DNA from: Begonia masoniana
Taxonomy: Eukaryota > Streptophyta > Magnoliopsida > Cucurbitales > Begoniaceae
Direction: 5' to 3'
Assembly (NCBI GenBank): GCA_022432975.1
Contig: CM039502.1
Location: forward strand, 76,193,330 to 76,257,329
DNA: 64,000 nt
Shown: in pieces, positions 1 through 11,183 of the stretch
Numbering within the stretch: position 1 is the first letter of the stretch
How the letters are laid out: each line of letters begins with the position of its first letter
Made by a program: the position numbers and the translations under genes
Notes under the pieces: model-generated
Database searches by the model: none
What the model was told of the DNA's origin: nothing
The model's input: only the letters and a program-made list of their open reading frames with translations

Positions 1-3000
1 AGAATTAAGCATGTCAACCAATGGTTGAGCAGCCTGTTTCGCTTGTTCACAATCTCTGATATTCTCAGCATCAAAAAGTTCTTCAAGAGCCCTTGCTGCA
101 CTATATCTAGCACCCCTCGATCCTAGGTGCAGTACAGCTATAAGTTGATTAAGGGAACTAATTGATGCATCATAGTGAATAAGATCATGATTGCTAAATA
201 ATATCCTCAACAACTCAGATATTGTAGCCTCAGTGGATTCTTGAGGACTCAAAGATAGGTATTTTGTGAGAGCATCTAGAGCACCAGCTTCAGCAATTAT
301 TAATTTATTTGTATCACTACCTTCAGCTAAACGGGTTAGGAGAGCAACGGCAACTGAAGGAGCACCAGGTCGATCTGGTATTGGTCTCAATAGGTCCACT
401 AATAGAGGAATGGTTTTGCGTGCTGTTGACCCTAGTCTAATATCTTCAATTTCAAAAAGGCGCTCCAAAACAACTTGATCAGGTTTGCGTGCTAGACAAA
501 ATTCTTCAGACAAAGAAACAAGGTGGGGCATATCTGACTCTATGTAACCAAGTAACGTTACTAATCCAGTTATAGCACCTGAATTTGCTATTGCAAGTTT
601 TACTCCTTTACTACCATTACAAACAAGACTAGCCATGGCCTCAGCAGCAAAGAATTTATCAATCACCTCATCAGATCTCAACAGAAGAGCAAGTGAATGT
701 ATAATCGGCATTGTACCAGGGGAGAAAGAAACATTTTCGTCTTGGAACAAAATGGCAAGGAGCAGGGCACTAATCCATATGCCTTCAGTGTCTTCAAACT
801 CCGCCTGTCAATAATGATTTTTTGGTTTAGCTACCAAAACTAGAATAAACCATCTCGCACCACTCAAAACAGTGAGCACCAGTACAGATCTAATATTTCA
901 TACTCATAAGCAGTAAATAAATATTAAAATGGAAGCAAGATTACGCGGAATGGTAGTCAGATAAATAAGTCTTCTATTTCAATAATTTATCCAAAGAAAA
1001 ATTGAACAGTAAGCAATACAATCACATGCAAATATTAAAAGGCAAGTAGTGGAAAAAGCAGACAGATATGCTTCCCCTACATAGCCTATACATCTGATTA
1101 CATAGGATAGGTGATCACTACATAACAAAGTACCTGTGGATTTGAAGTATAGCTCCCAAGCTTCCCAGAAAGAACATCAAGTCCACCAGCTTCCACAATA
1201 GTTAGTTTGTTCGTTGCACAAAAGGAAGCGATAATAGAAAGCAGCCACAAGGCAACAGTACCTCCCAAGACAGTGGCTGGATCAGGAATATCAAATTTAT
1301 CTTTTTCCTGAAATGGAGTTCGTTCCATGAAACCCTTAGGAGTTCTAACTTCAATTTCCCAAAAAGAGCTGGAGTTTTTCTTTGTCATATCCACTAAACC
1401 ATAAATAAGGGGTTTTAGATATCCAAACAAATCAAGTGCTTCCATTGACAGCTGTTTTTGCTCCTTCATAGCACAAATAAGCAATGCAATCCCACCTACT
1501 CTCACTTCTAGACTGGACGAGTTTATAATCCTACTAGCAAGAAAATTTATGGATTTAGATCTACCTACCAATAGTTCACCTAACTCAACAGGTAGATCTC
1601 CACAAAGCCTTGATAAAATTTCTATGGCCTTATCTTGCAACTGAGTTGGTCCCTCAGCAAGGCAATGAACAAGAGTATCCAAGCTTGAATGAACTTCAGA
1701 AAAGGCTGACCAAGGGGGATAATTAACGTTTACACCCTGTTTGGTTCTGACTAAGAGAGAAACTACTTCTAAGACATCAGCAGCTTCGCTTCCATCTATA
1801 CCAATAGCACCTAAGGAATCAACCAGAGCAAGGACTGTGAACCGACACTGAGCATTGCTTCTGAGCACATCACGAACTGGAAAATGCTTTAGCAATTCAT
1901 GAAGGGCTTGTGCTGCATTCTTCTTACCCTCTAAAGTTCCATCTCCTAGAATTCTTAACAAAGCTGAGACGACATCTTCCTCCAATGCTCCATAAGCTAT
2001 CTGGGGATCGGACAGAAGGTTGGCCAGAGCAGCAATTGCTGTTTCAGCGGCATCAGTGGAAGATGTTTTGGCTAATTTGATTAGAGGCTTGATATCACCT
2101 TCTGTAAAGTAAGATATCTTCCCTGTTTTAGTCTTGGTCAGACGAGAAAGAGCACCCAATACTCGTGCTGACTGTGTGGCAACACCTTGAGCGTTGCTGG
2201 TCAAGAGCTTCATGCAAGGATACATTATCTCATCAGTTGCAAGGCTATTGCAAATATCTTGCCTGGTGCCAAATAAATCAGCTAGTACAGATGCAGCATG
2301 TGCTTGAGTTTCTTCATTTGATGAATTAAGAGCTTGGACAAGAGATCTCAACCCTCTATTAGCTGCTGAATCTTTATGTACCAAATCCTTGAATGATGCC
2401 ATTGTAAGCACGTGACCTAGAACTCGAATAATGTGGACCTTTAAAGCAGGGAAATCTCCTAAAAGCAAAGCTAACAACTGATTAATTGTAACAGAATCAG
2501 CTGCCTGAACAAGTTTTATAAGTGCCTTAGCTGAGGCTTCCTGTCCTCTTGATCCACCACATTTTAGAAGCCATAGAAATGATGGGATAGCACCTGCACT
2601 TTCAACACATGCACGAATGTCTTCACTGTGACAGCATAAATTCCACAGAATATGTGCAGCATCTTCCCTTGCTTTCTGAGATCCTGACTCCAATAACTGG
2701 ACTAAAGGAGGAATACCACCAGCAGCAGTGATGGCCCACTTGCTGTCACCAATCTGATCAGTCAAGATTGCCAGTAACTGAACAACATACTCTTGATGAT
2801 GTTCACTAGATAATCCCAGTAACGAAATAAGTAACTGAATTCCCTCCCTTTTTCCAATAGCTTCCCAAATGCTGATTCCATCACAGCATAACCTGGTCAA
2901 AGATGGTATTAAATACTCTTGCACATCCAAAGCAGCTGTCGTAACTAATCCAATGAGTACCTTCTTAGCTTCTGCATGGTTGAGCCCTCTTGACAGAAAT

Positions 3001-4911
3001 ATGTTACCATATAGACTGGCCATAGCCTCAAGAACACGATCTTGAACCAGCTTATTATCACAAGGCTTTAGTAGCATTACAAGAATATTTTCTATCTGAG
3101 TAGCATCAAAGGTTTCATCCTCAACACCAGAAGATTTCTGCTCAAAGACTGTCAGAGTGTAGCCAAGAGCTCCAATTATATCAGTAACAGGTGCAGCAAG
3201 GCGTGGGGACTGTGAAAGTTCTCCCAGGTAAAATATTAGAGCAGACATCCCACCACATATATTTGCTAGAGCTTTAGTTGCATGCTCTTGCAGAGTTTCA
3301 CCACATTCTCCACGCATACACTCTTTAGATGGGGCAACCACTGCCCCAATAAGAACCAGTACTCCTTCTGCATCCACAATCGCTTGCTTAGCGCTGGTTG
3401 ACTTAGAAGAAAGAGCTTCTAAAGCATCGGCCGCACTTGCACGAACAGAAATATTGTTCTCTGGACCCACAAGCCAAAGTAAAGCTTTGACCGCTCCAGA
3501 TTCGATAACCTTGGGAATGCTATCACTGAAAGCCAGCATCAAACGTGCTAAGAGAGAAGCTGCATTGGACTGAACAATGGCGTTATCAGAAGAGAGAAGC
3601 CCCACAACAATATCTACTCCGTCAGCCTCAAGCGTTGCCCTCCAATAACCATCCTTATCACCACAAAGATTTCTCAAAGCTCCAGTAACAAATCCCTCAA
3701 CCACTTTGTCCTGTTTCCTATTTGGATTCAGCTGTTCCCATAAAGTTGGTACCACTCCTTCAGTTACAAATATCTTCATACCAACATGATCATCGGAGAG
3801 CCCACTAGAAGAAACTTCATATATTGCCTCCCCAGCTGCCTTCCTAGCCTCAATTAATTCAGACTTCAACAGTGAGAGTAATGGAGGAATGCATCCACCA
3901 AGAAGCACTTTTAATCGCAGCTCTTCATCTTTGCACAGAACAGCTAGAGTTCTAGCAACATTAACTTTTGCTTCAGGGGTCCCAGTCCTGAGTATATTTA
4001 TGAACAAAGGCATTGCTTGGGAATGAGAACCAATGATGGTCCTCGCCTCCTTTCTTGATTTTGAAATTCCCAGCAAAGATGCAGTAAGAAGTTCTTTTTC
4101 ATGGGAAGAAGATAAGTAGGCATGTAGTTGCTCAATAAGCTGCGCGATAGTAGCCATTGTACTTTCTGGATCAGCCATTGTAGTCGTTCCATTTGATTCC
4201 CTACGTGTAGCAAATATAGTTAAAATTTATATACAGGGTAAGATACTAGTATTACTTCTCGTGGCTTGGGAGTTCGTTTCAACTTGATCCTTATAATTTT
4301 AATTTTCTTGACTATGTTCTTATAGTTTAACAAATTTCAAATAATCATCCAATCAATTTTCATCAATAAATTTAGAGATAAACGTCACTTGAATTTATTT
4401 TTTCCACAAACATGTACACTCAAACAAACACATCATATTTGGCTACTTGATTTTTACCCCATCAACATGTTTGAAAGACCCAGTGGACAGTTAATAAGAG
4501 TCAAATCGACCAATTAGTTTATTTTTTAGCAAAAAGGATTTTTTTTACATGAAATGAAGATGTGAATAAAAATAAATCACAGGACGAATGTTAAATTTAT
4601 TGATGAAAACTAACTAGATGGCATCTGAAAACGAAATTAAAACTATAAAGCCTTACTGAAAAAAATTAAAACTTCGATTGACTAAGTTTTACTTCATGCT
4701 AAATTATTAGAACTTCCGCCTAAGCAACAGTGGTTCAAATTATTAATAAAGTATTTCAAAGTATTGAAATATTAATAACATGTGGGAATCATCAAGTGGA
4801 TGAATAGCTAATCAAATAGTCAAGAAAATGAAACTGGACTAACTTAGAGCTTGAAGAAGATGAGAAAGGAGACTCTTGTGGCTCTAGGGAGGGAGATTTT
4901 GACATTTGCAT
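1..4911 (-). CDS. CSI3: CSI3-like armadillo-repeat protein (cellulose synthase interactive), 3' end outside window
   Basis: Proteins of the CELLULOSE SYNTHASE INTERACTIVE family link cellulose synthase complexes at the plasma membrane to cortical microtubules. Three coding exons are visible: 4911-4844, 4200-1134 and 804-1, with introns 4843-4201 and 1133-805 (GT-AG). They give about 1313 residues of a family usually near 2100. The large exon holds back-to-back armadillo repeats with typical motifs such as KVLLGGCIPPLLSLLKS and GGIPPLVQLLESGS; the last exon includes PIPDRPGAP, a family signature. The short first exon encodes MQMSKSPSLEPQES and joins in phase to the large exon, where the next Met (4178) would otherwise look like the start. 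The N-terminal match to my memory of Arabidopsis CSI3 is better than to CSI1, so the paralogue is an inference. The C-terminal C2 domain would lie beyond base 1. No stop or frameshift is seen. Confidence 0.9.
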
Positions 4912-6230
4912 CAATAAGCTACCTTACGTTGACCTTATTTACCTGCAAATAAAGATAAAAATACTTATCCCAAACTTCCAATCAAACAAATGAAAAAGCA
5001 CATCAAGTGAGCATTGCCACTTGGAAACCAATCGCGGGATTGCCAGCTCAATAACTAATTTCATAATATATATTTTTGAGGTACAACAAACGCCCTCGAG
5101 CAGTGCAATGTGAATTCAGAAATCCAAGTAAAAAATCTCGTGATTTTTTGTAGCCCATAAAAATTTTCCAACATGTGAAACCAAAAGACTTCTGCTAGAG
5201 CATAGCAACCTCTCTCTTAACTTTAATAAATATATCTATGGGAGACCAGAGACCCTTTCTTCTCACCAGCCAGAGAATGTTCTTCCATAACCATCTTCGG
5301 AAAAAGGGTCGTTTCCAATTTCATTAAGCTTTCCATTGCCAGATCCCATAACAACAAAAGATTTGTACCGCACAGTCATATGAATGAAGAGAAACCACAG
5401 TGTAAAAGTAGCCAATGAAGGGAACGAAATAGTCGGTTTAGCTACGACGGCAATAAATGACATTATACCTTGCAAAGGATGCAAATGCCGAAGAACTCCC
5501 TCAGTTCGACAACCTCAAAGTGGACATTGTCTGGCTTAGAAGGATCATACTTGAATCCCGTGCCATTCAAGTATTCCCCACTAGACTGTCTGAAATGCAA
5601 TGATGGTAACAGGAACAAGCTAGAATCCGTAAGCTTCTCACAAAACTCAAACAAAACCGAAAAAATAAAACACAACAAATAAAGTTATCAAAGACTAATT
5701 CAGACCTAGATCTTCGAGCACAAATTTAACAAACAAAAAAAAACGAGTAAACAAGTTCTACCACCAATTAGTTCATTCATAAACTTAGCAGAAACATTTT
5801 AATTGATTGAAAAAAATACACCAAAACAACAACTGAATAAGATCCGGAGCAGCATAAAGATCACAAAATATACAGAAAACAAAAAAAAAAAACAAAACGG
5901 AAATTGAACCCGAGTAAGAGAGCTCACTGTAGGGCGAGAATCAAGATCAGAACAGGGTAAGCAGAAGTAGATGAAGACAGATGGAAGAGAGCACCAGTGT
6001 TGAGCTTGCATTCCAAGAGTGCACAGTCCTTGTGGTCACTCACCAATTCAGGGGAAGCCAAGGGAAAAGAAGTGAAATTAGAAGGAGAAAAAGGTGGAAA
6101 AGAAAAACAGAAATGGAAGCGCATGGAATGGGGAGAGGGTCAGTGGGGATTCAGAAAGGGATGGAAGGAAGAGAGAGGAAGATGAGTGAGTGGGAGAAGT
6201 GAAGACATTCGCTTTCATCGCTTCTGTTAC
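4912..6230 (-). promoter_or_regulatory. probable spliced 5' leader and promoter side of the CSI3-like gene
   Basis: Upstream of the start exon the minus strand shows a good acceptor (exon from 4942 after TTTGCAG) and further candidate exons: about 5598-5470 ending in a GTATAATG donor, and a CT-rich block 6044-6230 ending in a strong GTGAGT donor at 6043 with an acceptor at 5928. The CT-rich block reads like a plant 5' leader. Short ORFs here have no recognisable family. The exact exon chain and transcription start are inferred and would need RNA reads. Confidence 0.4.
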
Positions 6231-7401
6231 CCCGTCGGCATTTGTTTGGATTTCTGATTAATTTCCACTTTAGTTTAATTTAAATTATATTATATTATTA
6301 TTGTTCCTGTATTATATTTGAATTTTCTCAACTGTCGTAATCTTCATCCCCCGTCCCTTTTTTAATTTCTTCCTCCTAATGTAATTGTCACGTGTTATAT
6401 TACGTGATTGTTATGTTTAGTGAAATCAGATATTTGCGTGTACTATGTCGATTCATTATCAAATATAATTGATTATGGTTTGATTGATGCGACTTTAGTT
6501 GGTTGTGACGTCGTTTTAATGAGTCGTTACTGTTTTTGACAAATCAAATAAATACGTACTCAAATTCAAAAATTCTAACCACTTTTTCTTCGTTTCTCTA
6601 TTTTGAACTTTTTCAAAGGTGAAAAATCAGTCCTACTAGTGAAGTTACACAATCTCACAACACTAACGATGAAATATAAAAAATACATAATTTATAAATA
6701 AAGTTTATTTTCCTACTTAGTAAATAATATTTTGGACTGACAATAAATCGGTACAAACTCTGACCCAGAATGACTTACTTAGTAAAACACATTTTGAACT
6801 AACAACAAATCAGTGACAAACTCTGATTTAAAACGAACAATATTATATTAAGATCACTAAAGAAGCTATGTATTAATTGTATATTATACATTAAAATTGA
6901 TAGTAATTTACATATTTCCCCAAACATGGATACCAATTTTAAGGAAATTAAAATCTTTAGGCAGGTCAGATGAGTGAAGAGGTAAACGGTGGGAGTGGTA
7001 GCTGTAGATCCAATCCTCAACTCAATAATACAATATTTTATCTTTTAGTTCCGCCCACGTGATGTGCGGCTTTCCCTCACATTGATTGGGATTTCTATCA
7101 AAAGCCCTTCAATTTTTGGGGCCCAAATGGATTGATTAGAGACTCGGGTCTCTCCATCATGCCACGGCAGGCAAGCAAGCAAGCGCGAGCGAGAGACAGA
7201 GAGGAAGAAACAGGACAGAGTAAGAAGGAGAATGCATGTACATACCTACATGATACAACCAGAAGGCCACTACTTATCATAATTCTAGTCTTATTAGACT
7301 AAACCTATCTTCTTCTTCTTCTTCTTCTTCTTCTCCTCCTCCTTCCCACAGCACACTCATTGACTTCTGTCTCGTGATGCCGTGCTACTCATAGAAACCA
7401 G
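6231..7401. other. AT-rich intergenic DNA and 3' flank of the NAC gene
   Basis: I see no coding region here. Most of it is AT-rich. A GA-rich stretch near 7180-7215 and a CTT microsatellite near 7308-7334 lie just downstream of the NAC stop and probably belong to its 3' untranslated region. Confidence 0.5.
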
Positions 7402-8739
7402 CTACTGTAGGTACATGAACATGTCCTGAAGCGGCGACATCTCATTTCCACTCCGGAAATGGCTTTCCATCGTCGTATCCATGGGGTAGTTATAAGGAAA
7501 TTGCAGCGATTTCTCCCATTCCTTCCATTTGGGCTCGCTCTGCACTTCGCAGGCCAATTCTGGCGACACAGCATGCTCCGAGCAGCTCGAATCTGTGTGC
7601 AGTTTTGGAACTGAATCTGACGCCTCGAAGTAGAGGTAATCACTCACTGCCGAGCTTAGCGGAGCCAGTGGAAGCTTTGGCTTCGTTTCTTCCATTTCCA
7701 CGCACTCCGTTTTCACGCTTTGATGCTTCTCCAATGAACCCTTTTTGTTGTATATGCGGCACAAAACCCAATCGTCCAACTGCAAAATTACACAAACTGA
7801 TTACTCACAGATATCCTGCAAATGGTATGCACATCAAATTTTGTTTCAAGAACCAACATTTATTTCCACCTAAAAACAAAAAAGTATAAATGGTAGTTAG
7901 CACTGTTAGGTGAGGCTACAGTCGCACGCGTAATTCCGTTTTTTAATGTCAGTTCTTGCAATAATTATGTTTAAACACAACGTAGACCAAATCCCAACCG
8001 CAAATTAAAGTTTTAGGTTGTTCCGATTCGAGGAATTTTGAGGATTTTTGTTGGTATAATATTGATCTGTGCATTCCTAGGAGGTGGGTAAACATCAGCT
8101 GCCTAGCGACGGAATACAGCCGCCATATCATAGCAGCAAAAATACTTAACCAGAAAAAAGCAACAAAAAACTTGGCCGGAAAGTGAATCGCTATCGCGAA
8201 ATTACCCTGAGACTGTTCTTCTTCCGAGCTGAACGGTCTACGTGTGCGAGGCGATACTCGTGCATAATCCAATTCGTTTTCTCTCCCCTCGGAGCTTTTC
8301 CGGCGTAAAATACCAAAGCCTTCTTAATTCCGACCGGTTTCGGATGCCCTATGGGCTTATCCGCTCCGGTCGCCTTCCAGTACCCACTGCCCGCCGCACG
8401 GTTCGGCCTAGAACCGTTCGGGTACTTCCTATCCCGAGGTGAGAAAAAGTACCACTCCTTTTCACCGCACGAAGCGAGTCCTGCAAATCGCCGTTCACAC
8501 CGACAAAGTCCACGGTAAGTTTTCCAATAGCGGCTACGACAAAAATTAAACAATAAGCAAATAGAAAAAAGAATATTACCAGGAAGGTCCCAAGGATCAT
8601 ACTTGTAGAGATCGAGCTCGGTGATAATGGGGACAGCAATGGGAAGGGAAGCGCATTTTCGGCAGAGGTAGTGGTTAACGAGCTCCTCGTCGGTCGGATG
8701 AAACCTAAAGCCCGGGGGCAGCTGCAAATCGGAAGTCAT
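7402..8739 (-). CDS. NAC domain transcription factor, ATAF group
   Basis: This is a nuclear DNA-binding transcription factor of the plant NAC family. Three exons (8739-8580, 8480-8206, 7779-7402) join in phase with GT-AG introns of 99 and 426 bp to give about 270 residues, a normal length for the group. The NAC domain fills the first two exons: [15 protein letters not shown], then [29 protein letters not shown], then [12 protein letters not shown] and [10 protein letters not shown], then [10 protein letters not shown], with [14 protein letters not shown] at the start of exon 3. The C-terminus keeps [15 protein letters not shown] and ends [10 protein letters not shown], both typical of ATAF1/ATAF2-like proteins, which in Arabidopsis respond to drought, ABA and wounding. 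The start at 8739 is preferred because [11 protein letters not shown] matches the family; an in-frame Met at 8781 would add 14 residues. The gene looks intact. Confidence 0.95.
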
Positions 8740-8840
8740 GAAAGAAACACCGGCGGTATGGACGCGGAATAAAGAAGACACTAGGGTGGAGAGAAGCAGG
8801 GGCGGCTATTGAAACTTAACACGCAAGGGAGGAATGAGAA

Positions 8841-8847
8841 TTTATAG
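8841..8847 (-). promoter_or_regulatory. TATA box of the NAC gene
   Basis: On the minus strand this reads CTATAAA, about 100 bases upstream of the preferred NAC start codon, which places a transcription start near 8810. Position and match fit a plant core promoter; function is inferred. Confidence 0.55.
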
Positions 8848-9015
8848 AGAAGAAGAAAGACAGGTTCTAGAAAAGGGCAGGGACAGGTGGCGGGCGGAGA
8901 AGAGGGGTGCGTGCGTGTCGAGGGGAGCCAGATTTTGTCATGGCTTACGCACAGTGGTTTGGAGGGGAGTGGATGGGACCCAACACGTCGGCGAGTGGAA
9001 GTGCTGTGGTGGCGT

Positions 9016-9021
9016 CACGTG
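9016..9021. promoter_or_regulatory. G-box / ABRE-type CACGTG
   Basis: A palindromic CACGTG in a TCACGTGG context lies about 280 bases upstream of the NAC start. bZIP and bHLH factors bind this core, and ATAF-group genes are often ABA-inducible, so a regulatory role is plausible but untested. Confidence 0.4.
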
Positions 9022-9125
9022 GTCTGCGGGACTATTATATTCTAAAAGTAGTAGCACAGTCCAGCCCAGCCCAGCCCACCACCGTGTACGGTGGTAGAAA
9101 GACGTCACTCGTGACATCAGTTATA

Positions 9126-9131
9126 CACGTG
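9126..9131. promoter_or_regulatory. second G-box CACGTG
   Basis: A second CACGTG lies 110 bases further upstream, close to GACGTC at 9101. Paired ACGT-core elements are a known arrangement in ABA-responsive plant promoters; here it is only a sequence match. Confidence 0.35.
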
Positions 9132-9435
9132 TTCGGGCGGTAATTAAGTCGTAGACAGTGTCACATCAATCGAGACTAGGAGATTGGACCAAGTTAATTG
9201 AATCACATTTTTTTTTTCAACTTTATAGCATACCATTAAAAGGGTAGTCTCTCTTCCCAGCCAAGCCCGACCTGGTGAAGGCTGGATCTGAACTGAACCC
9301 AAAAAAAAAAGAAGAAAAGCCTAAACGATAATATTTCAAACAAACCTTTCCCGGGTGTTAGGCTAAAAATAACCCAACAGGAAAACCTACTAAATTTACC
9401 AAAGTGCGATTCATATAAAACGTGGAATTTTAACT

Positions 9436-10876
9436 CAAACCGAGTTGAGATTCAGAGTTTTGGAGAGAGAAGGAAAAATGGGAGGAAAGAATTGATTCGC
9501 ATCTTCTGCGTCTCTAAACTACTCTAATGCCATAACACGTGGATTTATAACAGAGGTGAAGATTATGGAGCTAATTCTATTCAGGTGGGCTTTATAATTC
9601 ACTATGACATAAAGTAACGTCACACCATACCATGATTATAATACCATGGTAACATAAATAAAGGATTTCGGACAAATCAAGCACTGGTCCATCAGGTTGT
9701 TTTGTGATTCCCAAAAAAGTTGAGAAATTTTACCCAAGTCGTAATCTCAGTACGACAGTTGGATGAGAAGGAAAAAAACACCAATAATACGAGAATGAGG
9801 TCTCACGAGAACTCACCGATGTATGAAAGAAGAAACACCATAGCCATCTCTAGCCAATTCCCAAGGCAGTTTTTTGGTGACAAATGAAATCCCATGCCAA
9901 TCCTCAGACTGAACCTGCTCCTTATAAAAGTACGTCAAATCATCCAAGATTTCAAAGTAAATATGTCAGGCAGGCATTAGGAAGTGAGCGTCAACAGAAA
10001 TAAAATTGGGAGACCCAAAAGTGAGCCAAAACCTGAATCAAATGAAATTGTATTGCCATGGAAGTCACAGGGCCCTGCTGATAATATAAGCAGATACTGA
10101 AACATGTTTAAAGATCTTGAGACAAACCGAGTTGAGATTCAGAGTTTTAGAGAGAGAAGGAAAAATGGGAGGAAAGAATTGATTCGCATCTTCTGTGTCT
10201 CTAAACCACTACTCTAATGCCATGATTTATAACAGAGGTGAAGATTATAGAGCTAATTCTATTCAGGTGGCTTTATAATTCACTATGACATGATGTAACG
10301 TCACACCATACTATGATTATAATACCATGGTAACATAAATAAAGGATTTCGGACATATCAAGCACTGGTCCATCAGGTTGTTTTAAGATTCCTAAAAAAG
10401 TTGAGAAATTTTGCTGGGTAATTAGAGACATAACCAAATGGTCTAAACATTAAAACGCATAACTTACCCAAGTCGTAATCTCAGTACGACAATTGGATGA
10501 GAAGAAAAAAACACCAATAATACGAGAATGAGGTCTCACGAGAACCCAGCAATGTATGAAAGAAGAAACACCATAGCCATCTCTAGCCAATTCCCAAGGC
10601 AGTTTTTTGGTTACAAATGAAATCCCATGCCAATCCTCAGACTGAACCTGCTCCTAGTACGTCAAATCATCCAAGAATTCAAGGTAAATATGTCAGGCAG
10701 GCACTAAGGAAGTGAGCATCAACAGAAATAAAATTGGGAGACCCAAAAGTGAGCCAAAACCTGAATCAAAAGAAATTGTATTGCCATGGAAGTCACCTTG
10801 GTGAGATATTCTCACAGGGCCCTGCTGATAATATAAGCAGATACTGAAACGTGTTAAAAAATCTTGAGAAAAACCT
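9436..10876. repeat. diverged direct tandem duplication, about 0.7 kb per copy
   Basis: The block 9436-10122 is repeated at 10123-10876. Both copies begin with CAAACCGAGTTGAGATTCAG and end near GCAGATACTGAAAC. They differ by substitutions and by small insertions; copy 2 has extra bases near 10415-10465 and near 10796-10812. No ORF with family resemblance is present in either copy. It may be an old segmental duplication or part of a non-autonomous transposable element. Confidence 0.8.
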
Positions 10877-11183
10877 CAAATCAGACTTTTTTTTTTTCAT
10901 AATACTAATTTGAAACGGATCATTAAACATAGTTTCATTGAGAGAGGGATTGTGTTGTCTGTTTAAAATACCCTAGGGTAAATTGCAGTCAACCTGGAAA
11001 GAACCGGCAAGAGAGAGAGAGAGGTTGAACATATAACTACTTAAAAATCTCAATCCAGGCATAAAATAACAAAATTACTATTTGCAAAACATGACATAAT
11101 TCATCACAGAAGAAATTCAAGTGCCCATTATGAAAAATAGAAATTAAAAAAAAGATGGGTCTTCACGCATTTGAGTTTGAGTT
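10877..11183. other. 3' flank of PBC1, no gene seen
   Basis: AT-rich sequence with a short GA run near 11012-11023. It probably contains the PBC1 3' untranslated region; nothing else is recognisable. Confidence 0.4.

Noticed and set aside
5263..6124. A small separate minus-strand membrane-protein gene upstream of the CSI3-like gene
   Set aside because: Several short frames looked hydrophobic, but none matched a family, and the splice-site pattern and CT-rich sequence fit non-coding leader exons of the CSI3-like gene better.
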